Assembly: GCA_022606425.2 (NCBI GenBank)
Contig: JAHDVF020001353.1
Span: forward strand, 248,001 to 312,000
Length of the DNA: 64,000 bases
Source: Lepidostoma basale
Taxonomy: Eukaryota > Arthropoda > Insecta > Trichoptera > Lepidostomatidae
Direction of reading: 5' to 3'
Of the stretch, positions 41,131 to 51,658 are shown piece after piece. Under the pieces are notes generated by a model. It had not been told where the DNA came from. It made no database searches and saw only the letters and a list, made by a program, of their open reading frames with translations. How positions within the stretch are numbered: position 1 is the first letter of the stretch; every line of letters starts with the position of its first letter. The translations under genes and the position numbers were made by a program.

Positions 41131-41929
41131 TGTATTAGTGAAATTAGTGCAATCGTTCACACGCAAATACGCGTTACGCATATATTTTTAGTCCTGACTC
41201 CATTCGAGTTTCGCGTTTCTGCGTTTCTGCTTTCCGCTTGAGTTACGATCTCTAATTAGGTATAACCCTTTGAATAAATGACGCAGGTTTCTGTTTCCCT
41301 CTGCATCCCCTTCTAAATATGTCTCGGATGGGTCGTACGGGATAAATGCGTTGCTCCAGCAATCATTACACACAGAATTTTGAATCCCGCGGAACTAATG
41401 GCCCTGCTTGGAACCCTTGAGGAATACCGGGTACATTTGTACTAAAGCGCGTAAGATTTTATCGTGCCCTTGAATAATACTTTGCAGTGAAACGGTTGAA
41501 TTGATACACACGTAGGATATTAAAAGGAGAAACGCTGAAATATTTTTTTGTTATATATATTTTTTTTCTGTAGAAATAAAATAAATGGAATAATTTAGAG
41601 TTTTGATAAACTTAAGGCATAAAAATTATTAAGATTAAAAATGTTGAAAAAAAACAATATTGAATAAAAAAATGTAACGGATAATTGGACGAGGTTATAC
41701 AAACGAGATCTAACCCGCAGTAGTCATTATTTTGAGTTATGTACTACGAGTAGGAACTAATCAAAACAAGTGAAATCAATGCCTATTGTACGCGCATACG
41801 ATAATTTATGTATCTCGAGTTATTTGTGCCTTTCGAATTTTATGTATTTTTTTGTATTTTTATAAAAAATAATAACAAAAAAGAGCTTCTAGAATACATC
41901 AGTGTAATAATCATAATATAGGGTTCGTT
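41131..41929. other. Unassigned stretch
   Basis: A 61-codon minus-strand frame (41188-41373) has no recognised motif. 41700-41880 is mirrored at 42540-42720 (GGACGAGGTTATACAAACGA and its inverse), so this flank belongs to the palindrome around the MITE pair. Confidence 0.5.
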
Positions 41930-42478
41930 TTTTTAGAGGTTTGGTTTTTAAACTGGCAACATTGTGTCTATAGACTGTCAATTTGACATTAGACAGTTGA
42001 TTTGTAGTCAGTACGTTTTGTCATTTTACCCAGTTGCTCGATAAAGTTGTCACTTAGCTTCTTTTAATCAATTATCTTATAAATAAAGCCAATATCATAG
42101 ACATTAACATTCATTTAATGTGTTTTTTTTTTCATTTTAAATTTGTATACCTCTAAAACAAGCAGCCTTATACACATTTTTATATAAAGGGTGTTTTTTT
42201 AGAGGTTTTTTAGAGGAGAGAAATTCAAAATGAAAAAAAAATACATTAAAATAATGTTAATAGATAATTTTATGTCATTATTGTTTTAATTTGATTTCGG
42301 GCATATGAGTACCAAGGCTAGCTTGAATAAAGCGCAATCGTGAAGTTCAATTTTCGACACCTTTATTGAGCAACTGGGTGAAATGGCAAAACGTACTGAC
42401 TACAAATCAATTGTCAAATTGACAGTCTGTAGACACAATGTTGCCAGTTTAAAAACCAAACCTCTAAAAAAACACTAT
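41930..42478. mobile_element. Head-to-head pair of Tc1/mariner-type MITEs
   Basis: The outer arms (41932-42062 and 42350-42475) are inverted copies: TTTTTTTAGAGGTTTGGTTT, GGCAACATTGTGTCTATAGA, GACAGTTGATTTGTAGTCAG and the inverse. The inner parts (42070-42165, 42186-42290) are inverted copies of the other terminus. So two internally deleted copies lie in opposite orientation, each with GGGTGTTTTTTTAGAGG-like ends. The arm segment ATTTGACA..GACAGTTGATTTGTAGTCA also occurs just 5' of the transposase start at 54.54 kb. Confidence 0.75.
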
Positions 42479-43179
42479 ATTATTATTAATATTATTATTA
42501 CACTTGATCTATTCTATAGGTTCTTTTTTGTTATTATTTTTTACAAAACTATAAAAATATATAAAATTCAAAAGGCACAAATAACTGCATATAAATAAAT
42601 TATCGTATGCACGTACTAAATAGGCATTGATTTCACTTGTTTTGACTAGTACCTACCTAACTCAAAATAATGACTACTGCGGGTTAGATCTCGTTTGTAT
42701 AACCTCGTCCAATTACCCGTTACATGTATGCGCCCCGTTGTAGCAGTGTTGCCATATTACTCCCTTGACATATGAATAATATGGGAGCATAGACAACGTT
42801 CGATCCGAATGGCACCATAGATAAACTGCGCCAGAGATTCGGAACTAATTTGGCGTTTGTTTGACAGCTGGCCCACTTTGTTGATAAAATATTCTCAATT
42901 TTGCCGCCATAATCAGATTCTGTGGGTGCTTGATCGAATTATTAGAGCGATAAATGGCGGATTTCGATGATTGTTTTCGACACACAGTCCGCATTCTTTT
43001 TGCAAATGTTTCATTATTAACTTTGTAGTAATTAGTTTATCGTTCTCACTTTTTTCCATAGAAAAACGTTGGTACAAATAGCTTTACGTAAGAGGTGTGT
43101 GAGAGGGATGGTGTGATAAGTTTTTGTACTTCTTATCGTAACTAAACAATCACGATATTTACGCAATATGTAAAATAAA
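42479..43179. other. Mirror flank of the MITE pair, then unassigned
   Basis: 42500-42725 mirrors 41690-41890. The remainder shows nothing recognised. Confidence 0.5.
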
Positions 43180-43632
43180 CTAACTAACCATCACGCCGCA
43201 CGAATGGACCGTCACACTGTTCTATCCTGACATTCTTTTCTTGCTTCTTCTACATTTATACATCGTATCATGCACGCACGTCGTTTTCGCTGACTCCTTA
43301 CGTAGGCCGCATTTAATACAAACAAACAAATAAACTATCACGCCGTTTCGACGCAGGGGTAGGCAGAGAGAATGGACCGCCAAAGTACTCTATCCTGGCA
43401 CACCTCTTCAGTTCCTCTACATTCATACAGCGAGTCATACACGCACGTCGATTATTCCGACTTCTAACATGAACAAATTTTAAAATATGATTCATTTGGT
43501 CATGTCATGTTTTCCTCGGTTTGCCTCGACTACGTACTCCATTTACATCATTAACGTATACTTTCTTAACCATTCTTTCTCCATCCATGCGCTCCATATG
43601 TTCGAACCAACATAGCGATCCTTCTAACAGAT
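43180..43632 (-). pseudogene. Two LINE-A copies in tandem
   Basis: 43180-43320 is a short copy whose terminal hairpin is deleted (CACGCCGCACGAATGG). 43325-43632 is a longer copy covering the terminal block to LRWFEHMERMDGERMVKKVY with a few lesions. Confidence 0.75.
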
Positions 43633-43858
43633 TATTATTATTATCAATTTGTTCAATCGCTCTTTACATCACTACAGCGTGAGCCAAATCGATGTGAAGG
43701 ATATCATATTGATTCTCACGACATGTGATAGGTAGCTAATCTATCGCTATTTTATTGTCACGTGTATTCTACACCAGACCAAAACAGTGTGACAATTACA
43801 CTGTCATCGCCGGGAATCGAACCCGGGACCTTCGGTGTGACAGTCATGGGTCACTAAT
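43633..43858 (-). mobile_element. SINE-T copy with (ATT)n tail
   Basis: ATTATTATTATTATC at the tail, then CAATCGCTCTTTACATCACT and GAGCCAAATCGATGTGAAGG, the conserved body, and a head with intact B box inverse (GGGAATCGAACCCGGGACC). The A-box end is cut at about 43850. Confidence 0.85.
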
Positions 43859-44272
43859 TCGTCATTATCATAATTATAGTTTTTCCGCCTGAACACATCC
43901 GTAACTAGTATTATGACTAGATATATATTTTTTCTGAGTATTTCTGATATCGGTTACTCAGAAAGCAATATTTTTTTGTATATTTTTTTTTAAATCAAGA
44001 TTTCAAAGATTTCAGACTCACTCATGAAAATATCATTTTTATTAAACGTGCATTTACCTTACATAATACAAGCGCTTTTTCCTTTTGGTTTACGAACCTG
44101 TTTTATGTTCGGCGAATATTGTTTGCTGGATCCTGTTGAGTCAGTCTGTTGACTGTTCTGATATTATGAGTCACATATTATATGGGATTGTTCAATCCGA
44201 TGAAGTTGTTTGTTGCACAAGCAATTTTCGCACATGAAAGAAAAAGTCATTTTATTTACTAACTAAATAACT
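43859..44272. other. Unassigned stretch
   Basis: Nothing recognised. Confidence 0.5.
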
Positions 44273-44402
44273 TTACTAACTAACCATCATTCCGTTTACT
44301 GGAGAGGTAGGCAGAGAGGATGGACCACCATGATGGATGGTCGTTTAGATGGTTTGGACACATGGAAAGAATGATTAAAGAGAGAATGGTGAAGAAAGTA
44401 TT
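44273..44402. mobile_element. Small LINE-A copy with inverted 5' part
   Basis: 44273-44335 minus-strand terminal block joined to 44345-44402 plus-strand RWFGHMERMIKERMVKKV segment, another twin-priming-like structure. Confidence 0.6.
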
Positions 44403-44562
44403 ATATATTATTGTTATTCTGTTGAATCGCCCTTTACGTCATTACAGCGCAAACAAAATCGGTGTAAAGGGCATAACTATCATATTGATTCTCATGACAT
44501 GTGATACATAGATAGTTAATTTATAGCCATTTCACGTGAATTCTACACCAGACTAAACTAAA
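44403..44562 (-). mobile_element. SINE-T tail half
   Basis: GAATCGCCCTTTACGTCATT, AACAAAATCGGTGTAAAGGG and part of the body. The tRNA-like head is absent. Confidence 0.7.
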
Positions 44563-44929
44563 TATAAAATCGGAGAACAGCCTATGAAGAAATAAATATA
44601 AATTGCAGGAGAGAAAGAGTGGGGGTTGGAGAAAGTGGGCGCGAGGACGAATAAGCTGTTAAGACGGTGAGTCATGCTCGTTAGGGAAAAACTATGGAGA
44701 ATTTCTAATTCAGATTTTGGTGGCGAACAGGGGAGTTAAATTCGGGTTGGGACCAGACTCCATTGTGAACGGGCCGTTTTCGCTATTATTGATAAAATTA
44801 AATTTTATTTTTTATTTTGGAAATATTTAAAATTATTTTCAATGGGGAATATTGCTAGAATCGGACTACGGAAAAGATTTGAAAACTTGTATATTTAGTG
44901 TTCACATTTAGATTTAAACACGTCTAATT
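44563..44929. other. Unassigned stretch
   Basis: Nothing recognised apart from a purine-rich patch at 44605-44650. Confidence 0.5.
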
Positions 44930-45012
44930 TCGCCCTTGAGGTGATTACATAACAAAAACGGAGCTTTAAAAGGTATTATTATTATTTATTATTATTATTA
45001 TTATCATCATCA
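44930..45012 (+). mobile_element. LINE-G 3' tail with ATT/ATC repeats
   Basis: CGCCCTTGAGGTGATTACAT, AAAAACGGAGCTTTAAAAGG, then (ATT)n and (ATC)n. Confidence 0.65.
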
Positions 45013-45350
45013 TCATCCATCCGTCTCAGTTTTGGTCACACTTCGCTTTCCATCTGGTCATGTATTAAGAATCTTCCCTGGGATTCGATCTTCTTCCATT
45101 CGCTGGAGGTGTCCCAACCATTTAACACGTTGTATTTTTATATACTCTACTATGTTGGGCTCGTTTTTAAGTCCTTCTAGCTCCTGGTTATTCCTCATTT
45201 TCCATACTCCACCTTCACAGAGAGGCCCAAAGATTTTTTCTCAACACCTTCCCATCAAAGACCAGCAGCGCATTTTCGTTCCTTTTCCTCAGTATCCAAC
45301 ACTCACAATATACAAGTACTGGCCTTTTTATACAGCAATAATTTGGAGTT
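45013..45350 (-). pseudogene. LINE-F C-terminal fragment (RTE-like)
   Basis: Minus strand, with shifts: LLVFDGKVLRK, FGPLCEGGVWKMRNNQELEG, LKNEPNIVEYIKIQRVKWLG, HLQRMEEDRIPGKILNT, DGKRSVTKTETDG. This order (GPxxExGxWRxRxNxE ... RLRWLGHxxRM) is typical of another RTE-like LINE lineage; only this copy is present. Confidence 0.7.
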
Positions 45351-45372
45351 TCTTGTCAGCAAACGACATTTT

Positions 45373-45530
45373 AGATAATCAAATGATTTTACTAAAATCT
45401 TTTGATGGAAGTTCATTTTAAATAATAATAATTAAATAAAACGCTGTTTTTTTAACTACTTCCACTTTTGTCTTTATTTCGACAGCGATCGGTCTCGCCA
45501 GGCTCGCTGGCATTGACAGACTGGTGACAC
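45373..45530 (-). repeat. Repeat P copy
   Basis: AATCAAATGATTTTACTAAA, AATAAAACGCTG, CTACTTCCACTTTTGTCTTT and the GC-rich block with two substitutions in the core (GGTCTCG for GGTTTCG). Confidence 0.8.
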
Positions 45531-46083
45531 TATTGTAAACTTAGTCATTTATATACCTACATACAGATCAGGGGTGGCAAACATGTTTCTATACAAAAAT
45601 AATCATAAAATATATATGTAAAATTTTACTGAATTTAAATATTGGTATTACAGGTATTCAATGAGGTTAACATATTCATATATGAGGCCGCCAGGGCAAG
45701 AGTTTCCCCCTTTTTTATAACTATATGGATTAGGGTCTTCTTTAGTGATAAACTTTGTTTGTTGGTGAATGTCTTAAGAATAGTATTTTGAAATATTGGG
45801 AAATATAAAGTTTGAGGATATTTTTTGATGGTTACTTATAATAGACCACATTTGTCTCCATATATTTTGATTTTTTGTCAGAGAAAAAGAAGTATTTATG
45901 GCGATATCTATGTTTCCACTTGGAAATGGTGGTTAGATTATTTTTTCTTTTATAGTATGGGGTAGTACTTTTATATAGTACTTTTATTTCACAAATAGGT
46001 GTGGGTTAGACCAGTAACTCAATTTTTAAAAAATGGTGGTTAGACCACTCTTGTCCTAGTGGCCTCATATATCGTTTGAAAAA
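45531..46083. other. Unassigned stretch
   Basis: ATATGAGGCCGCCAGGGCAAG (45681) and GAGTGGTCTAACCACC-type words recur at 46048-46070 in inverse, suggesting an old inverted element over 45680-46070. Confidence 0.4.
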
Positions 46084-46310
46084 ATGCTCATTTTGTTTTT
46101 ATTATTACTGAATTTAAACATTATATGTTATAGTTCTTGGTCCGTAAGGTTGGCATCGCCTTATTCGGTTTTCCCCATCCATACAGCTGCTAAGGTCTGG
46201 AATCAAACACATTTTAAAGACATTTTAGATGTCAGTGGATTCCAAAATAAAATTTATTTGCCACGTTTATTCTATTTTTTATCTCAATACTTACGTTATT
46301 GCTGCTAGTT
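46084..46310 (+). other. Open frame resembling a LINE C-terminus
   Basis: 74 codons. FPIHTAAKVWNQTHFKDILD, VSGFQNKIYL has the spacing of the TAxxLWNxL ... SFKxKL ending of several LINE families. Weak match, no catalytic part. Confidence 0.25.
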
Positions 46311-46751
46311 ACCACTTAGGCCAAATTTTGGAACATGATCAAATCAATCAAATATTAAATGTTCACCTTTTTTACGTGAGGGCAAAGCTAAATTTGACAC
46401 ACGAAGGCATTCAGTAAATTCGGAGCTACCGTATTGAATTTATGCTAAGTTTTCTCGTGAGTTATGTACGTGGATTTTTTATTATTATTTGCAGTCGCGA
46501 AGGCGTTTAGCTTTATATGCAGGAAAATACCGAATACCACAAACGTCGCAAGTAGGTTTCACCCGTTTTAAGCATTATGAGGTGGAATAAATCGTTGTTA
46601 AAACGAAAGTAATGTAGGTACGTAAAAGTTTTACCGCCCGTTTTAGTACTCCGCGAATATCCAAAACGCGAAATACACCGGTCACAATGGAAACATTATG
46701 AACGCACTTAAAATTTTTACATATATCTAAATTTGAATGGAATATAAACAT
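46311..46751. other. Unassigned stretch
   Basis: A LINE-A scrap (GATCAAATCAATCAAATATT) at 46338. Nothing else. Confidence 0.45.
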
Positions 46752-47385
46752 AAAAAAACCATCACGCCGTTTATCCGCAGGGGTAGGCAGAAAGAATGGA
46801 CCGCTACACTTATCTCTCCTGACACACCTCTCTAATTTCATCCACATTCATAAAGCGAGTCATACGCGCACGTCGATTCTTCCGACTTCTAACATGACCT
46901 TATTCTTTCTGTGTCCTGTCAGGTCTCCCTAACGTTGACTATCACCCTTTCATAGTGATGACCTGGGGAAAATATCCAGAGTGGTATCCCATTGCCTTCT
47001 CTGGAAGATTTTCTGTCGGGGTAACCTTCCCTTAGCTGGGTGTATCCAGTTTTATGGCGCTGGAAGCTCGCCATTCGCCCTCTCTCTATCTGCTATGGCA
47101 CTAAGTAATATGAGCGACATTGCCCGAGGTTCGCGGGGTCTTTAAAAGACCTCTCATGGATGCTAGAGAGTTGGACTTGATAGTAGTGTTGCTGTTCTAA
47201 ATGCAACATGGAGCCTTACGACATTTTGTAGAGGCATACTTTCCAGCAAAGCATACCCCATCGTAGCCCTACTACCCTTTTGAACCACTCTAACATGACC
47301 AACCTTTAAAATTTGATTAACTTGGTTATGCCATGATTTCCTCGATAAACGTCGACTCGGAGTGGCTTCATTAAGATCCATAAAA
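46752..47385 (-). pseudogene. LINE-A copy split by a 389 bp insertion
   Basis: 46755-46899 covers the terminal block to the RSRRI...VRC segment. 47289-47385 continues with GHVRVxQ, INQILKVGHV and RKSWHNQ. The sequence between is bounded by a 12 bp duplication. Confidence 0.8.
46900..47288. mobile_element. Unclassified insertion with 12 bp target duplication
   Basis: Flanked by TCTAACATGACC at 46888-46899 and 47289-47300. Contents such as TGACCTGGGGAAAATATCC, TATCCCATTGCCTTCTCTGG and TTGCCCGAGGTTCGCGGGGT have no relatives elsewhere in the window, no ORF and no clear inverted ends. The duplication length suggests a SINE or truncated LINE. Confidence 0.75.
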
Positions 47386-47404
47386 AGAAACATTCCTGTT
47401 GACA

Positions 47405-48062
47405 GTTTTAAAACATTAATCAATTCTTTCGTCGTATCACGACTAGATTACTGCAATGGAGTATACACCAACATCCTCAAACAGCAAACTAATAAACCCA
47501 GTCTGCATTCAACGTAGCAGCAAGACTGATAAGAGGTGTGCCGAAGAGTTGTCACATAACACAGCATATTGAGGAGCTCCACTGGCTGAAATGTCCAGAA
47601 AGGATACAAATACAAGCTCTGCTGGACGGTCTTCAAGGCGTCGCATTGTATGGCACCAGCATATATATCTGAACTCTGCATCAACGAGAACCTGAATGCC
47701 AGTCTACATCATCAGCTAAGACTTATGCGATCGGTAGATTGACTGTGCCAAAACGCAGTCCTAGCACAAACTTTGGCGACCGAGCCTTCGCAGTAGCCGG
47801 CCCTTCAGCCTGGAACAATCTTCCAGCAGACCTTCAGTGCATTGAGAATCAGTCAGAGATTAGATCGACACTCAAAACGCACCTTTTTAAATTATCCTTT
47901 CCTGATAAGAAGGGTTGATCGACTGCGTTGGGTACAGACCTCATTCTAAATATGTTTATTTTTTAATTAGTTCATAAAACGGAGCATTTTCTACAGCGCC
48001 CTTGAGATGAGTAATTCATAAAAATGGCGCTCTATAAATTATCCAATTTATTATTATTAGTT
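47405..48062 (+). pseudogene. LINE-G C-terminal copy with tail
   Basis: INSFVVSRLDYCNGVYTN, then after shifts AARLIRGVPKSCHITQHIEE, LHWLKCPERIQIQALLDGLQ, PSTNFGDRAFAVAGPSAWNN, LPADLQCIENQSEIRSTLKT and HLFKLSFPDKKG. It ends with GCGCCCTTGAGATGAGTAAT, AAAATGGCGCTCTATAAATT, TTATTATTA. Several indels. Confidence 0.8.
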
Positions 48063-48165
48063 AGATTTTATTAAAATTTCGGCCACGTGAGGAGTCGGTG
48101 AAATAGGCGTGCGTGCATGATTCGATATAAGAATGTTGAGGAAGCGAGAGACGTATGTCATGGTC
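48063..48165 (+). mobile_element. LINE-A scrap
   Basis: GGCCACGTGAGGAGTCGGTG, GTGCGTGCATGATTCGATAT, TTGAGGAAGCGAGAGACG. Confidence 0.65.
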
Positions 48166-48511
48166 TGAAAAAAATATACCGGTCTTTTTATTACCCTTTT
48201 TCGTCATCATATTCTCGGTGTGCAATTGCACAATTCCCCTAACCCTAACTGACATTATCCTGCCTTTGATATCCCTAATGAAGTCCTCGTTGGACGTTTC
48301 CTGTACCTAATCGATACTCCAGACGGCTCCACGGCATTATTACCATGTCCTGCTCAACTCCAGAAGAGATGCCCGTCTGCTCTCATTAGATAAAATTAAC
48401 CGAACATCAAGTCGATCCGCACCAATGAATATTACTTGTAAATAGTACTGGGTGTTCTCAGCTCTGTCTGGAATTGATCCTGTAGTAATAGACGAGTTAT
48501 TCAATACAAAA
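48166..48511. other. Unassigned stretch
   Basis: Nothing recognised on either strand. Confidence 0.45.
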
Positions 48512-49025
48512 CTAACTAACTAACTAACCATCACGCCATTTCCTCGGAGGGGTAGGCAGAGAGAATGGATCGCCACAATGGCCTGTCCTGGCATACCTCT
48601 CGTGCTTCATCTACATTCATACATCGTACCATGCACGCACGTCGATTATTCCGACTTCGAATGTGGCCGCTTTTTAGTAATTGATTAATTTGGTCATGCC
48701 ATGTTTTCCTCGGTCGTCCTCGGCTTCTTTTCCCACTCACGCTGCTTGTGTACAACTTTTTAACCATTCTACTCTCATCCATTCGTTCCATATGTCCAAA
48801 CCATCTCAGGGATGCTTTTTTAATTTTATTTATGATACAGTCATCTGCCTTACATTTTTTTCTTATTTCATCGTTCGGTATTCTATCATACAACGTTTTC
48901 CCGCACATTCTTCTTAGTGATCTCATTTCTACGGCGTTTATCCTGCTTTCATCCTTCTTTTGCCAGCTCCAAGCTTCACTTCCATACCTGAGGGTTGGCA
49001 CTAGAACTCCATTGTGCCAACCCTC
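48512..49025 (-). pseudogene. LINE-A copy, clean C-terminus
   Basis: 156 open codons (48531-49001) from LRYGSEAWSWQKKDESRINA to LWRSILSAYPSEEMA and the stop, no frame shift. It differs from the 20.0-20.5 kb copy at only a handful of residues (for example KKASLRW for KKGSLRW). (TAAC)n tail on the left. Confidence 0.85.
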
Positions 49026-49137
49026 ATGTATTCAATACAATCATCTAAAAATATATATTTGATGAGTTTCAGCTTTTCTTTTAATTTTGTTTACTACCAT
49101 CTAATCACATTTAGCTACCGACCGGTTTCGATATTAT
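49026..49137 (-). repeat. Fragment with GAAACCGGTC core half
   Basis: The minus strand from 49137 reads GAAACCGGTCGGTAGCTAAA. The 5' half of the core is displaced by the tail of the neighbouring LINE-G. Confidence 0.4.
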
Positions 49138-49500
49138 TATTATTCGGATGACTTGTATTTTAAGTGCGCCGTTTTGTAAAATCAATTACTCCAAGGGCGC
49201 ACTAGGAAATGACTGACCGAACAATGCAGTCTTTAGAAGTTTCTTAAATTTAACGTCACTATCCTCATACTTAATACGAACATGGATGAAGGCTATTCCA
49301 CGCCAACGGACCCGCAACGCTGAAAGCACGATCATAGAAACTTGCTTTATTGGCTCTGACTGGAATTTTATGTTGTTTGCACTTGTTTCTACTGATCGGA
49401 GTAAACGTTGCCTTTCCGTTAGCATGGGTGTCACGCAGAGGTCCGATATATACGCTGGTGCTCTCTGGTGTCGAGCCTTTACACTTTCAAACACGATTTA
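49138..49500 (-). pseudogene. LINE-G C-terminal copy
   Basis: 102 codons (49186-49494): VKARHQRAPAYISDLCVTPM, LTERQRLLRSVETSANNIKF, KYEDSDVKFKKLLKTALFGQ and SFPSAPLE. Nearly identical to 3.49-3.8 kb with a small frame shift at the DRAFSVAGPLAWNS block. Confidence 0.85.
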
Positions 49501-49600
49501 TACTATCCTTTTAAAAAAACTATCTAACCCTCGCGTCCAGAAGATAGTAGGAGCGAGCGAAACCGGTCAAAGCCATAATTTTAAGTGGAATTAAAGTAAA
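49501..49600 (+). repeat. Repeat fragment with hammerhead-like core
   Basis: CTCGCGTCCAGAAGATAGTA, GGAGCGAGCGAAACCGGTCA. It has a CTCGC/GCGAG stem and a self-complementary ACCGGT, but the CTGA box is CAGA. Confidence 0.3.
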
Positions 49601-49613
49601 TTATTATTATTGA

Positions 49614-49757
49614 GCATGTTTACAAGAGATAGAAGAACGGAGAAAGATATCGGAAAGAAAGGTTGGAGTTAGAAACAAAATAAATAGTGTACTCAAAGTC
49701 ATTACCGCAAATAGAAATATATCGACTGAAGCAAATATGGCAGCGCACAGTGAAGTA
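49614..49757 (+). mobile_element. LINE-A internal fragment
   Basis: SMFTRDRRTEKDIGKKG region through AKMAVH (ATATCGACTGAAGCAAATAT). Ends abruptly at AGTGAAGTATG. Confidence 0.7.
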
Positions 49758-50050
49758 TGACTTAATATCGTATTGGTCCTCTCACCGTATCGTTTCTGAC
49801 TCTGTCTCTTAGGCTTATTCCTAACATGGCTCTTTGGGTCACTCGTAGTTTCTCGGCACTTTGTTTGGACAATGTTACAGTTTCAAGACCATAAGTACCA
49901 ACTGGTAGAATACAAGCTTCATGGACTTTTCGTTTCAGGTTGGTCAGTATTTTCCGGTTTTTAATGATGTAACCCATTTTTCTGGAAGCTGCCCAGCTTA
50001 GTGCAATTCTTCTCTTGAGCTCTGCGGTTTGATTATCTCGGTCCAATCAA
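49758..50050 (-). pseudogene. LINE-E C-terminal fragment (RTE-like)
   Basis: 94 codons: DNQTAELKRRIALSWAASRK, MGYIIKNRKILTNLKRKVHE, ACILPVGTYGLETVTLSKQS, AEKLRVTQRAMLGISLRDRV. Standard RTE-like post-RT region (EIKRRI.LSWAAFGKL ... TYGAETWTL ... RAMLGISLRDR). Truncated at both ends. Confidence 0.75.
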
Positions 50051-50164
50051 ATATTGTGTCCCAGGTATGTATATTCTTGGACATTCTCGATTATGTTGCC
50101 ATCCACGTTGATTTGAAGCCTTTCCGTGGGGTATGACTATGGGGAGAATAAAAAAAAGTTCGAT

Positions 50165-50265
50165 TTTTTATTATTATTATAGGTATAAGAAACGTCCACA
50201 AAACGCCATCGCGTCGCTGTGCCGGTCCAGGTGCAATACAAATGGGACATAGATTAGGAAGAAGA
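50165..50265 (+). mobile_element. LINE 3' end scrap
   Basis: AAGAAACGTCCACAAAACGC, then TGCAATACAAATGGGACATA, GATTAGGAAGAAG. Ends like the GAAGAAG-tailed LINEs. Confidence 0.4.
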
Positions 50266-50284
50266 AAATTATTATTATTATTTT

Positions 50285-50861
50285 CAGTTCACATTCGGTT
50301 CGGTTCGGTTTAGATATCTGGGAGTGGATCTGCTCAGTCAAAATGATCTTGTCATTGAAACAATAGGAGAAGTCAACAAGGCTTCGGCGATGTCAGGTTG
50401 TCTCAAGGATATAATATGGAAAAACAAGTATATGAGAACTGGCAGTAAAGTCAGAATATATAAAACCTGCGTAAGGCCTATACTGACATATAGCATTGAG
50501 ACCAGAGCGGATACCCCAAGAACGAAGGCTAAAGTACGGGTGGCAGAGATGAGGACACTGAGGATGATAGCAGGAAGGACTATTCGAGATAGAGTAAGGA
50601 ACACGGCCATCCGCGAGATCTGCAAGGTTGAGTATGTCGTGAGATGGGGCAGAAAATGCAGAAGATACTGGAATGCGCACGTGCAGAGGATGGATCCCAC
50701 CAGAATCCCACACGCTGTGGCGCATCAGATTCCTACCGGCTGCCGCCCCCCCGGAAGACCGCCGAAGAGATGGAGAGATAGTTGGGAGTCAACCTCCCAA
50801 GAGAGGCCAGCCTGATTTCAGGAACAGACCAACGGTCTATAAGGAGAAGAAGAAGAAGATT
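50285..50861 (+). pseudogene. LINE-C C-terminus, intact to the stop
   Basis: 163 open codons (50324-50815), continuing a frame that starts RYLGVD at about 50308. Reads DLVIETIGEVNKASAMSGCL, KDIIWKNKYMRTGSKVRIYK, TCVRPILTYSIETRADTPRT, MRTLRMIAGRTIRDRVRN, RRYWNAHVQRMDPTRIPHAV and GRPPKRWRDSWE before the stop. This is a clean RTE-like C-terminus; the 3' end is GGAGAAGAAGAAGAAG. Other copies: 38.05, 55.25 and 62.5 kb. Confidence 0.85.
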
Positions 50862-51212
50862 TTCAGTTCCTACCCAATGGGAAGCGACGTGACGCTTAGT
50901 TAGTTTATTTATAAAAATCTATAGATGTAGATGTCAATTCGGGATGTAGGGAAGCGGCCGAGCAATTCGCTTTAAGTAGTAACATACGAACATTCAACAG
51001 ATGAAGTTGGAACGTGTCAGAAAACCACATTAGGATCAACAGGGAAACTACAAAACTGCCGGATCCCTTTTCCCGCCTAATTTAGAATTTAGTCGCTGCT
51101 AACTTTGTCAGAATTGGACGAACATCGGGGGTTTGGCGTACTACTTGCGGCGTGAGCAGGGCTGCCAATTGTAATATCTTTAATTTAATTTAATTTATTT
51201 ATTTAACCATAT
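50862..51212. other. LINE-A terminal scrap and unassigned stretch
   Basis: TCCTACCCAATGGGAAGCGA, GACGCTTAGTTAGTTTATTT at 50867-50910 is a decayed LINE-A end. Nothing recognised beyond it. Confidence 0.45.
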
Positions 51213-51214
51213 CA

Positions 51215-51432
51215 GAAGATCGGTGTTCTTGTGCCGACCCTTATGTATGGAAGTGAAACATAGAATAAATGCAGTAGAAATGAGATCTCTACGACGAATG
51301 TGTGTTAAATCTGTATATGATGGAATGTCAAATGCTAGTATAAGAAGTGAATGCGGTGCGAATGAAAGGGTCATTAAGATGGTATTGACACATGGAAACA
51401 CTGAGTGAAAACAGAATGGTGAAGAAGGTATG
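51215..51432 (+). mobile_element. LINE-A internal fragment
   Basis: LVPTLMYGSETXRINAVEMR (WNWQKKDES deleted), SLRRMCVKSVYDGMSNASIR, SECGANER. Ends before the 3' block and abuts a SINE-T. Confidence 0.7.
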
Positions 51433-51433
51433 T

Positions 51434-51658
51434 GACGACCTTCGTGGCAGAGTGGTTACGAGCTCTGACTTCCATGCCGAAGGTCCTGGGTTCGATTCCC
51501 GGCGATGGCAGTGTGATTGTCACACTGTCTTTGGTCTGGTGTAGAATTCACGTGACAATAAAATGGCGATAGATTGGCTACCTATCGCATGTCACGAGAA
51601 TCAATATAATAGCTAAAAATAAAAATTGTATACGAGTACAGTAATTGGGTCCAAACTT
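51434..51658 (+). mobile_element. SINE-T copy, intact promoter boxes
   Basis: Head GACCTTCGTGGCAGAGTGG with B box GGGTTCGATTCCC at 51488-51500, body, and a CTTGTATAC-type tail reduced to TTGTATACGAGTACAGTAAT. The cleanest promoter of the family here. Confidence 0.85.
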
